Shown: in pieces, positions 42,858-49,584 of the stretch | Layout: every line of letters begins with the position of its first letter | Numbering within the stretch: position 1 is the first letter of the stretch | Source: SIG480 sp045539475 | GTDB taxonomy: Bacteria; Bacillota; Clostridia; Oscillospirales; JAAYXM01 | DNA length: 64,000 bases | Direction: 5' to 3' | NCBI GenBank assembly: GCA_045539475.1 | Contig: JAZQFJ010000015.1 | Coordinates: forward strand, 17,252 to 81,251 | The notes under the pieces: model-generated | The model's database searches: none | The model's input: the letters and a program-made list of their open reading frames with translations, nothing else | What the model was told of the DNA's origin: nothing | Program-made: the position numbers and the translations under genes

Positions 42858-43753
42858 GCACAACGCTTTGTGGGATAGAGCTTTCAAACCCCGTTATCCC
42901 CGCTTCCGGTACTTTTGGGTACGGATATGAATTTGCGGAAATTTACGATATAAACTGCCTTGGCACGTTTTCGTTCAAGGGCACAACGCGTGAGGCTCGT
43001 TTCGGTAATCCCACGCCGCGTATTGCGGAGTGTACTGCCGGTATGATAAATGCCGTAGGACTTCAGAATCCCGGTGTTGAAAAGGTTATATCTGAAGAGC
43101 TTCCGCGCCTTGCAAAATGCTTTAATAAGCCGGTTATGGCAAACGTTTCCGGATTTTCCGTTGAGGATTACGCTTATACCTGTGAAAAGCTCGATAAAGA
43201 AGAGCAGGTCGGCTGGCTTGAAGTAAACGTCAGCTGCCCGAATGTTCACGGCGGCGGTATGAGCTTCGGCACAGACCCCGTCGCTGCGGCAGAGGTTACC
43301 CGCGCGGTCAAGGCGGTAACCACAAAGCCGGTTATTATCAAGCTTTCGCCAAACGTTACAGATATTGTTTCAATCGCAAAGGCTTGTGAGGAGGCAGGTG
43401 CCGACGGTATAAGCCTTATAAACACCCTTCTTGGAATGAGAATTGATTTAAGGCGCAGAAAGCCCGTCATAGCAAACAAGATGGGCGGTTTCTCAGGCAG
43501 CGCAATTTTCCCTGTTGCAGTAAGAATGGTTTATCAGGTTGCTCACGCCGTCAACATCCCTGTTATCGGTATGGGTGGTGTTGCAAGTGCGCGCGATGTT
43601 ATTGAAATGATGATGGCGGGCGCGTGTGCGGTTGAGATTGGCGCGGCAAATCTTATCAATCCTACGGTCTGCCGTGACATTATAAATGACCTTCCGGCTG
43701 TTATGGATGAATACAAAATGGAAAATATCCGTGATATTATACGTTGTGTATAG
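42845..43753 (+). CDS. pyrD: Dihydroorotate dehydrogenase B catalytic subunit
   Basis: PyrD oxidises dihydroorotate to orotate with FMN, working as a PyrD2K2 complex. The 302-residue product has NPVIPASGTFGYG (14-26), the catalytic-cysteine motif EVNVSCPNVHGGGMSFG, IKLSPNVTDI and GMGGVASARDVIEMMMAGA. The class 1B assignment follows from the adjoining pyrK. The ATG follows GGAGGAG. Confidence 0.97.
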   Translation: MGRLSTTLCGIELSNPVIPASGTFGYGYEFAEIYDINCLGTFSFKGTTREARFGNPTPRIAECTAGMINAVGLQNPGVEKVISEELPRLAKCFNKPVMANVSGFSVEDYAYTCEKLDKEEQVGWLEVNVSCPNVHGGGMSFGTDPVAAAEVTRAVKAVTTKPVIIKLSPNVTDIVSIAKACEEAGADGISLINTLLGMRIDLRRRKPVIANKMGGFSGSAIFPVAVRMVYQVAHAVNIPVIGMGGVASARDVIEMMMAGACAVEIGAANLINPTVCRDIINDLPAVMDEYKMENIRDIIRCV

Positions 43754-43770
43754 AAAAAGGAGTATTTAAA

Positions 43771-44469
43771 ATGGGAAAAGATGTAATCGTAGCATGTGAC
43801 TTCAAGAGCGCAGAGGACACCTTTGCATTTCTTGACAAATTTACCGGCAGGAAGCCGTTTGTAAAAATAGGTATGGAGCTTTTTTATGCTGAGGGACCGT
43901 CAATCGTCCGCGAGATAAAGCGCCGCGGTCATAAGATTTTCCTTGACCTTAAGCTTCACGATATCCCCAACACCGTTAAAAAAGCGATGTCTGTTCTTCG
44001 CAACCTTGATGTCGATATAACAAACCTTCACGCCGCGGGAACGAAGCGTATGATGGAGGCGGCGATTGAGGGGCTTACCCGTGAAGACGGCACACGCCCG
44101 CTTCTTATCGCGGTAACTCAGCTTACATCGACCGATCAGGAGGCAATGGAGAATGACCTTCTCATAAAGGCGCCGATTGATGAGGTTGTTATGCACTATG
44201 CAAAGAATGCAAAGGACGCAGGTCTTGACGGCGTTGTTTGTTCCCCTCTTGAGGCAGAAAAGGTTCACACAAGATGCGGTAAAGATTTTCTTACAATAAC
44301 CCCCGGTGTTCGCTTTGCAGACGGCGATGTGGGAGACCAGAAGAGAGTTATGACTCCTGCCCAGGCAAAGGAAATAGGTTCTGACTATATCGTTGTCGGA
44401 CGTCCGATCACTGCGGCAGAGGATCCGGTAGCGGCATACGAGAGATGTGTGAACGAATTTATAGGATAA
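43771..44469 (+). CDS. pyrF: Orotidine 5'-phosphate decarboxylase
   Basis: PyrF converts OMP to UMP. The 232-residue product has VACDFKSAEDTF, KIGMELFYAEGP, the catalytic DLKLHDIPNTV (Asp-Lys-Asp set), LDGVVCSPLEAE and TPGVRFADGDVGDQKRV with the phosphate loop YIVVGRPITAA. The ATG at 43771 behind AAAGGAG is chosen over an in-frame upstream TTG inside pyrD. Between this gene and pyrE lies the first copy of the structured repeat. Confidence 0.96.
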   Translation: MGKDVIVACDFKSAEDTFAFLDKFTGRKPFVKIGMELFYAEGPSIVREIKRRGHKIFLDLKLHDIPNTVKKAMSVLRNLDVDITNLHAAGTKRMMEAAIEGLTREDGTRPLLIAVTQLTSTDQEAMENDLLIKAPIDEVVMHYAKNAKDAGLDGVVCSPLEAEKVHTRCGKDFLTITPGVRFADGDVGDQKRVMTPAQAKEIGSDYIVVGRPITAAEDPVAAYERCVNEFIG

Positions 44470-44476
44470 ATTCGTT

Positions 44477-44636
44477 TCGCGAAAGACAGGTCTTCCGCGA
44501 GAAGGCTTGCACTCTGCTACGCGCACTCACTTTGTTCGCACACTTGCAGAGCGAGAAGTGTTTTTTGCAAGGCGCATGTCCTTGTAAAAAACGATCTGAA
44601 TCATTTCGCATCTGCGGATGCGAAACTCTGCGAGGC
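44477..44636 (+). repeat. Structured 160-nt element before pyrE (copy 1)
   Basis: The element repeats at 45293-45452 before pyrB. It folds as P1 (44478-44486 with 44491-44499, loop CAGG), P2 (CTCTGC 44512-44517 with GCAGAG 44546-44551), P3 (44560-44572 with 44580-44592) and P4 (TTTCGCATC 44604-44612 with GATGCGAAA 44617-44625). A second CTCTGC (44626-44631) could compete for GCAGAG. It ends about 10 nt before the pyrE ribosome site. It may be a cis-regulatory RNA or a structured dispersed repeat. Confidence 0.85.
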
Positions 44637-44660
44637 TTAATATAAAAGGAGGAAAATATA

Positions 44661-45290
44661 ATGGAAAAGTTAATTGCAAAGGATTTATTATCAATCAAAG
44701 CGGTATTCTTCCGTCCGGACGAGCCGTTCACATGGGCAAGCGGAATCAAAAGCCCGGTATACTGCGACAACCGCTTGACACTTACGGATGTTAAGGTCAG
44801 AACTGATGTTGAAAACGGACTTGCAGAGCTTATCCGCAAGAACTATCCCGATGTTGAGGTTCTTATGGGAACATCGACTGCAGGCATTGCCCACGCGGCA
44901 ATCACCGGACATATTATGGGACTTCCCATGGGCTATGTTCGCTCCGGCGCGAAGGATCACGGACGTAACAACCAGATTGAGGGAAGACTTGAGCCGGGAC
45001 AGAAGGTAGTCGTTGTTGAGGACCTTATCTCCACCGGCGGCAGCTGCATTGAGGTTGTAAACGTTCTGCGTGAGGCAGGTGCCGAGGTTCTCGGTATCGT
45101 ATCTATTTTCACTTACGGTATGCAGAAAGGTCTTGACAGACTTGCGGCGGCAAACGTTAAGAACGTATCACTCACAAACTTTGACGTTATTGCCGAGGTT
45201 GCTGCAGAGGAAAATTATATAAAGGCTGAGGATGTTGCACGTCTTATAAAGTTCCGCAATAATCCGTCGGATGAAAGCTGGATAAAATAG
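44661..45290 (+). CDS. pyrE: Orotate phosphoribosyltransferase
   Basis: PyrE joins orotate and PRPP to form OMP. The 209-residue product has SIKAVFFRPDEPFTWASGIK (11-30), GTSTAGIAHAAI, the catalytic loop region RSGAKDHGRNNQIEG and the PRPP motif VVVEDLISTGGSCIEVV. GGAGG precedes the ATG. It is flanked on both sides by the repeated structured element. Confidence 0.96.
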   Translation: MEKLIAKDLLSIKAVFFRPDEPFTWASGIKSPVYCDNRLTLTDVKVRTDVENGLAELIRKNYPDVEVLMGTSTAGIAHAAITGHIMGLPMGYVRSGAKDHGRNNQIEGRLEPGQKVVVVEDLISTGGSCIEVVNVLREAGAEVLGIVSIFTYGMQKGLDRLAAANVKNVSLTNFDVIAEVAAEENYIKAEDVARLIKFRNNPSDESWIK

Positions 45291-45292
45291 TT

Positions 45293-45452
45293 TCGTCAAA
45301 GACAGGTCTTTGACGAGAAGGCTTGCGCTCTGCTACGCGCACGAACTTTGTTCGCACACTTGCAGAGCGAGAAGTGTTTTTTGCAAGGCGCATGTCCTTT
45401 CAAAAAACGATTTGAATTATTTTGCATCTGCGGATGCAAAACTCTGCGAGGC
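45293..45452 (+). repeat. Structured 160-nt element before pyrB (copy 2)
   Basis: Second copy of the element at 44477-44636. P1 is CGTCAAAGA (45294-45302) with TCTTTGACG (45307-45315); relative to copy 1 several bases change on both sides of the stem and pairing is kept. P2 is CTCTGC 45328-45333 with GCAGAG 45362-45367. P3 is 45376-45388 with 45396-45408. P4 is TTTTGCATC (45420-45428) with GATGCAAAA (45433-45441), a C-G to T-A swap. The second CTCTGC is 45442-45447. It ends just before the pyrB ribosome site. Confidence 0.85.
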
Positions 45453-45470
45453 AAAAGGAGAATAAAGCAT

Positions 45471-46544
45471 ATGAGAAGTCTTATTGATATACTTGATTTG
45501 ACAGTTGAAGAGATAGACGAGCTTATGCACGTCGCATGCGACATTATAAACAATCCGTGGAAGTATTCCGAGATGTGTCGCGGAAAGAAGCTTGCAACGC
45601 TGTTTTTTGAGCCGTCCACGCGCACTCGCCTTTCTTTTGAGGCGGCAATGCTTGAGCTTGGCGGAAGCGTTCTCGGCTTTTCCGAGGCTTCAACGTCTTC
45701 TGCCGCAAAGGGTGAGAGCGTTGCAGACACTGCAAAGGTTATGAGCGCATATTGCGATATCATCGCAATGCGCCATCCAAAAGAGGGCGCCCCGCTTGTT
45801 GCGGCAAGAAACGCTACGGTACCTGTTATAAACGGCGGCGACGGCGGACACTGCCACCCTACGCAGACGCTTACCGACCTTCTTACGATTTTCCGTGAGA
45901 AAGGACGTCTTTCCGATATCACAATCGGTTTCTGCGGAGACCTTAAATTCGGCAGAACCGTTCATTCGCTTATCCACGCGCTCTGCCGTTATACCGGCAT
46001 AAAGGTTATCCTCATATCCCCCGAGGAGCTGAAGGTTCCGAATTACGTCAAAAACGAAAATGCATTTGAGTATGAAGAAACAACATCTCTTGAGGAAGCA
46101 ATTCCGAAGCTTGATGTGCTTTATATGACGAGAATACAGAAGGAGCGTTTTGAAACGGACGAGGAATATGAGCGCTTAAAGGACAGCTATGTCCTCACCC
46201 CGGAAAAGCTTGAAAATGCGAAGGAAGATATGTGCATTCTTCATCCTCTGCCGCGCGTGAACGAGATAAGCGTTGCAGTGGATAAAGACCCGCGCGCGTG
46301 CTATTTCCGCCAGGTTGCAAACGGAAAGTATATCCGTATGGCACTCATTTTGAAGCTTCTTGAAGAAGCCAGACAGGACGGAAACCCTGCGCTTGATGAT
46401 TCTGAATATATAAAGGGCGTTCACCGTTGCTTTAACCCGCGTTGCATCACATCATGCGAGCAGGAAATTGAGCATATGTTCAAGGTCTCTCATTCAGGCG
46501 CACACCGCTGTGTATACTGCGAAGCCCGCGCAAGAGAGCTCTAA
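45471..46544 (+). CDS. pyrB: Aspartate carbamoyltransferase with PyrI-like zinc tail
   Basis: PyrB joins carbamoyl phosphate and aspartate. The 357-residue product has FFEPSTRTRLSFEAAMLELG (carbamoyl-phosphate site), MRHPKEGAP, NGGDGGHCHPTQTLTDLLTI and HPLPRVNEI. Catalytic chains are usually near 310 residues; here a tail of about 40 holds CFNPRC (Cys320, Cys325) and CVYC (Cys347, Cys350), the Cx4C and Cx2C spacing of the PyrI zinc domain. No PyrI allosteric domain is present. The ATG at 45471 follows AAAAGGAG; a longer frame upstream runs through the repeat and is rejected. Confidence 0.95.
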   Translation: MRSLIDILDLTVEEIDELMHVACDIINNPWKYSEMCRGKKLATLFFEPSTRTRLSFEAAMLELGGSVLGFSEASTSSAAKGESVADTAKVMSAYCDIIAMRHPKEGAPLVAARNATVPVINGGDGGHCHPTQTLTDLLTIFREKGRLSDITIGFCGDLKFGRTVHSLIHALCRYTGIKVILISPEELKVPNYVKNENAFEYEETTSLEEAIPKLDVLYMTRIQKERFETDEEYERLKDSYVLTPEKLENAKEDMCILHPLPRVNEISVAVDKDPRACYFRQVANGKYIRMALILKLLEEARQDGNPALDDSEYIKGVHRCFNPRCITSCEQEIEHMFKVSHSGAHRCVYCEARAREL

Positions 46545-46578
46545 AATCCGATTACAAAACGTAATATAAAGAACAAAT

Positions 46579-46613
46579 ACGACCGTGTGTCATCAAAACA
46601 TACGGTCGTTTTC
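46579..46613 (+). terminator. Pyrimidine operon terminator
   Basis: ACGACCGTGTG (46579-46589) pairs with CATACGGTCGT (46599-46609, one G-U) and is followed by TTTT. It lies just before the barnase remnant. Confidence 0.87.
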
Positions 46614-46766
46614 ACGAAGATATGGCAAAAGCCCGGACGAATATGGTATGAAGCAGATATAAACTACACCGGCGGAAAAAGAAAGAAGCAGCGAATTGTA
46701 TGGTCAAATGATGGGCTTATTTTTGTTACATACGATCACTACGAAACTTTTTACGAAATTATATGA
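46614..46766 (+). pseudogene. Barnase-type ribonuclease, 3' remnant
   Basis: This frame encodes the last 50 residues of a barnase-like RNase: GRIWYEADINYTGG, then QRIVWSNDGLIF and YDHYETFYEII. It keeps counterparts of the barnase catalytic Glu73, Arg83, Arg87 and His102, but the N-terminal half, signal peptide and start are gone. It begins directly after the pyrB terminator. The intact barstar gene starts 16 bp later, so this was a toxin-immunity pair whose toxin has been lost. Confidence 0.88.
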
Positions 46767-46782
46767 AAGGAGATATGAGATA

Positions 46783-47067
46783 ATGAAAGAAATACGACAT
46801 GCAACACTCGACCTTAGCGGTTGCAAAACTTTGTATGACTTGCACACGCGGATACGTGATTCATTAGACTTCCCGGATTATTACGGAAAAAACTGGTCGG
46901 CTTTCTGGGATTGTCTGAGTGTTGATTGTGAGTATAATTTTATCACCGTAACCGGCGAATCAAGGGTTGCAGATATACTCAAAGAAAGCGTAGCGAAAAT
47001 GAATGAAATTTTAGAGAGAAATAGGCGGTATTGGCATGGTCAGTTCGATTATGAAATAATCGACTGA
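46783..47067 (+). CDS. Barstar family ribonuclease inhibitor
   Basis: Barstar blocks barnase by filling its active site. The 94-residue product has the family pattern LDLSGCKTLYDLHTRIRDSL, then FPDYYGKNWSAFWDCL (about 28-43), whose acidic and aromatic residues form the inhibitor face. The ATG at 46783 follows AAAGGAG; a longer upstream frame overlaps the barnase remnant and is rejected. The partner toxin survives only as a 3' fragment. Confidence 0.93.
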   Translation: MKEIRHATLDLSGCKTLYDLHTRIRDSLDFPDYYGKNWSAFWDCLSVDCEYNFITVTGESRVADILKESVAKMNEILERNRRYWHGQFDYEIID

Positions 47068-47144
47068 GTATTCCTATCAGGCAGAAATGCAGTACAGATT
47101 ATTACACCTGTACTGCTATATAAAACAATTTCCATTCACACACG

Positions 47145-47171
47145 GCACCCGTGCGAATTTTCCGCACGGGT
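47145..47171 (+). terminator. Hairpin after barstar
   Basis: CACCCGTGCG (47145-47154) pairs perfectly with CGCACGGGTG (47162-47171) around AATTTTC. The tail TTATACTTT is only moderately T-rich. Confidence 0.65.
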
Positions 47172-47209
47172 GTTATACTTTAGCTTTATGTCAAATACTT
47201 TTTCTACTC

Positions 47210-47246
47210 TACGCCGCTTATAAAGCCTATTGTTTTATAGGCGGCG
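47210..47246. repeat. Isolated 14-bp inverted repeat
   Basis: ACGCCGCTTATAAA (47210-47223) pairs with TTTATAGGCGGCGT (47233-47246), one G-T pair. It lies between barstar and the SLOG gene with no gene of its own. It could be a terminator for one side or a short mobile-type palindrome. Confidence 0.5.
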
Positions 47247-47323
47247 TTGCTATACCGGAATATTTCAGATTTCCGCCACGCGTTAGCGTAGGGTTCGGCG
47301 CTTGCCGACGAACCGTAACAACG

Positions 47324-47764
47324 CTACACATCCGCGAGGTTTATTACGGTCTTTCCTTTCTGTTTCATGTTTTCAGCGTATTTATATGCTCCGCCGACAG
47401 GATATTTAATATATGTAATTGCATATTCTGACTTCTTTATCATCCATTCGTTACGCAATGCTATCGCGTATTTCGGATGGCTTTTTTCTATCCCGTCAAA
47501 AACTATTGTATCAGAATAATCCATATATTCACTATACCTTTTTTCAGACGGCACATACGCAAGAACTGCGTTATATTTTATATGTGGATATTTCTTCAAC
47601 AATTCTTTCACTGTCGCGCGGGCATATGCATCAAATTTACCCTCACATCCCATATAAAATGTATCTACACCGCAGTTTACTATTAAATCTTCAATCGTAG
47701 AGGATAATTTCTCCTTTATTTCCTCCGGAGTTTCCCTATGTCCGAAAAATGTACAAACTCGCAT
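47324..47764 (-). CDS. SLOG family (YpsA/DUF1273-like) protein
   Basis: SLOG proteins have a Rossmann-like fold and are thought to bind nucleotide-derived ligands. The 146-residue product starts MRVCTFFGHRETPEEIK, the typical FGHR opening, followed by the glycine-containing loop FYMGCEGKFDAYA and a late SEYAITYIKYPVGGAYKYAE. The ATG at 47764 follows GAGGTGG. It diverges from an XRE gene over a shared palindromic operator, suggesting a small regulated module. Confidence 0.88.
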   Translation of the reverse strand: MRVCTFFGHRETPEEIKEKLSSTIEDLIVNCGVDTFYMGCEGKFDAYARATVKELLKKYPHIKYNAVLAYVPSEKRYSEYMDYSDTIVFDGIEKSHPKYAIALRNEWMIKKSEYAITYIKYPVGGAYKYAENMKQKGKTVINLADV

Positions 47765-47794
47765 ATCTACCACCTCAATATAATAACTCCTTAT

Positions 47795-47827
47795 ATAATA
47801 GGTCAAATTAACCCTATTGTCAATAGG
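47795..47827. promoter_or_regulatory. Divergent promoter with palindromic operator
   Basis: For the SLOG gene on the minus strand, TTGACA (47818-47823) and TATTAT (47795-47800) are 17 bp apart. CCTATTG-T-CAATAGG (47813-47827) is a perfect palindrome covering that -35. An AATAGGTCAA word is repeated on either side. The XRE protein encoded to the right is the likely binder. Confidence 0.7.
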
Positions 47828-47862
47828 TCAATTTGGCATAATAAATATGAGGTGTTGTAAAA

Positions 47863-48090
47863 ATGAGTAGGTTGAGGGAATTACGCAAAGAACGAGGCTA
47901 TACACAAATTAAAATGCAAATGCTTACAGGGATAGACCAAAGTGATTATTCAAAAATAGAATGTGGTAAAAGATATTATACTTTTGAACAGTGCGTAAAA
48001 ATTGCCGAGGCACTTGGAACAAGTATGGATTACCTTGCCGGTCTTACAGATGAAAAAAGACCTTATCCCAGAAAAACAGGAGACAGATAA
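47863..48090 (+). CDS. XRE-family regulator next to SLOG gene
   Basis: A 75-residue Cro/C1-type protein: LRELRKERGYTQIKMQMLTG (4-23), IDQSDYSKIECGKRYYTFEQ and LGTSMDYLAGLTDEKRPY. It diverges from the SLOG gene. Its stop codon lies within the left arm of the repeated hairpin at 48078-48112. Probably represses the SLOG gene and itself. Confidence 0.92.
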   Translation: MSRLRELRKERGYTQIKMQMLTGIDQSDYSKIECGKRYYTFEQCVKIAEALGTSMDYLAGLTDEKRPYPRKTGDR

Positions 48091-48112
48091 CCGATATGAT
48101 TATCTGTCTCCT
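48078..48112 (+). repeat. Repeated terminator hairpin, inverted copy 3
   Basis: AGGAGACAGATAA (48078-48090) pairs with TTATCTGTCTCCT (48100-48112). Its 27-nt core is the exact reverse complement of the hairpin core at 35617-35655. It ends the XRE gene. Confidence 0.88.
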
Positions 48113-48148
48113 ATATTTATTTTTTTACGTCGGAATGGCGTTGCAAAA

Positions 48149-48229
48149 TTAAACGCTGAGCAAAAGCCCGCGCTTTTCGGTTTCTTCGCGGAGGATTTTG
48201 CGAAGAATGGTAAGTGTATCTTCCATTTT
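48149..48229 (-). pseudogene. Duplicated 3' end of gmk
   Basis: These 27 codons repeat the last 27 of gmk, reading KMEDTLTILRKILREETEK and ending LSV before the stop. 65 bp (48167-48231) match 48879-48943 with one mismatch. There is no start codon context. The lipoprotein gene lies between this fragment and intact gmk. Confidence 0.88.
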
Positions 48230-48270
48230 GCCACGATGGATCATTGCGTTGAACCGCAGGGTGTATTTGC

Positions 48271-48864
48271 TTAGTATATATCCGGTGCTTTGTCTGAATA
48301 ATCCTGCGCATTGCCAGATGCATCATATCTTACCTTGCGGATGAAGCTTCCGTCGTTTCCATATTCGTTTACGAAATATACGATAAGCTTTTCGCTGCTA
48401 TCATAAATCTCGGTTTTTATGTGTTTTCCGCCATCATCGTAATGATAAATCCCGAAAGCGACACCTTTTGCATTATTTTCGTTATATTTAGATATAATTT
48501 CCTTTGTTTTTCTTCCGTTTTTGTCGTATTGGTATGTGATAAACCCAAGCTGAGTACCGCTCTCATCCAAAAAAGCAACCGAATTTTCGCGATTAAATAT
48601 ATCTTCGTATACAACATAGGAACCAATAAAATCAAAGCTTCCGCTCTCGGTGTTTTTTTCATAACTTTTCCATGTTGTGGCATACTCTTCCGAAGGCTCC
48701 GGCTGATACTCAGAGTATGCGCGAAGCTCATTATCCATATTGTATATATTTATCCTCAGAGTATTTTTGCCTTTATTTTCCGAACTGCACGCAGCAAATA
48801 CAAGAAGCATTCCCAATGCGAGAAGAAATGTCAATACCTTTTTCATATGCATCTTCTGCTTCAT
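48271..48864 (-). CDS. Predicted lipoprotein next to gmk
   Basis: A 197-residue lipoprotein with signal peptide and lipobox VFAAC (Cys near residue 26). The mature part has repeated YD-like strands (QYDKNGRKTKEIISKYNE, YHYDDGGKHIKTEIYD, NEYGNDGSFIRKVRYD), as in surface YD or toxin-repeat proteins, but is far too short for a full repeat barrel. The ATG overlaps the gmk stop (ATGA), so it may be translationally coupled; a second start at 48846 is possible. It sits between gmk and a copy of the gmk end. Confidence 0.78.
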   Translation of the reverse strand: MKQKMHMKKVLTFLLALGMLLVFAACSSENKGKNTLRINIYNMDNELRAYSEYQPEPSEEYATTWKSYEKNTESGSFDFIGSYVVYEDIFNRENSVAFLDESGTQLGFITYQYDKNGRKTKEIISKYNENNAKGVAFGIYHYDDGGKHIKTEIYDSSEKLIVYFVNEYGNDGSFIRKVRYDASGNAQDYSDKAPDIY

Positions 48865-49424
48865 ACGCTCAATTTTACCCCGCGCTTTTCGGTTTCTTCG
48901 CGGAGGATTTTGCGAAGAACGGTAAGTGTATCTTCCATTTTGTCGTTTACGAGGACATAGTCGTAATGTCGCGACATTTCTTCTTCGTATTCATATCTCT
49001 TAAGACGGAGGTCAATATCCTTTTCTCCGCGGCCGATAAGGCGCTCACGGAGGACTTCTTTATTTTTCGGTTTTAAGTAAATTGCCACAACATCGGGCAG
49101 TATCTTTTTGAGGTTGAGCGTTCCCTCAACGTCAATGTCTTTGATAAGAACCTTGCCCTCGGCTGTCTTTTCCTCAAGAATTTTGCGGCTGGAGCCGTAC
49201 ATATTCCCGTGTATCGGGCAGGTTTCAAGCATCTCACCGCGCTCAACCATTGCGTCAAACTCCTCGCGCGTTACAAAGAAGTAAGGTCTTCCCTGCTCCT
49301 CACCCGGACGCATTGCGCGTGTGGAAACAGTAGTCATAAGCGTGAGATTGTTAAATTCAGAGAGAAGCTCATTTATAATTGTGTTTTTGCCGACTCCGGC
49401 GCTTCCCGACATAATAATAAGCAT
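48861..49424 (-). CDS. gmk: Guanylate kinase
   Basis: Gmk phosphorylates GMP to GDP. The 187-residue product has the P-loop SGSAGVGKNTII, the GMP-binding STRAMRPGEEQGRPYFFV and YGSSRKILEE followed by DIDVEGTLNLKK. The P-loop reads GKNT where GKST or GKGT is more usual. The ATG at 49424 has TGAGGTG at good spacing; an in-frame GTG 9 nt upstream falls inside that site. Its 3' end is duplicated at 48149-48229. Confidence 0.93.
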   Translation of the reverse strand: MLIIMSGSAGVGKNTIINELLSEFNNLTLMTTVSTRAMRPGEEQGRPYFFVTREEFDAMVERGEMLETCPIHGNMYGSSRKILEEKTAEGKVLIKDIDVEGTLNLKKILPDVVAIYLKPKNKEVLRERLIGRGEKDIDLRLKRYEYEEEMSRHYDYVLVNDKMEDTLTVLRKILREETEKRGVKLSV

Positions 49425-49584
49425 AATCGACACCTCATATTAAAACAGTTGTATATATAATACATTATTTTCTGCTGTAAATCAAGCAAAAACGTCGATT
49501 TTATGCTTGTAAGCGAAAAAGAATTATGTTATACTTAATAATGATTATATTGGGTTATTATGCTTATTGAAGGGAGAATGAAAA

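Noticed and set aside
44445..44645. Small open frames within the pyr structured repeats
   Set aside because: They lack ribosome sites and overlap base-paired RNA elements; the two copies diverge by stem-preserving changes rather than as coding sequence.
45348..45470. Longer N terminus for PyrB starting at 45348
   Set aside because: The extension translates the structured repeat, and a well-placed ribosome site and normal PyrB start lie at 45471.
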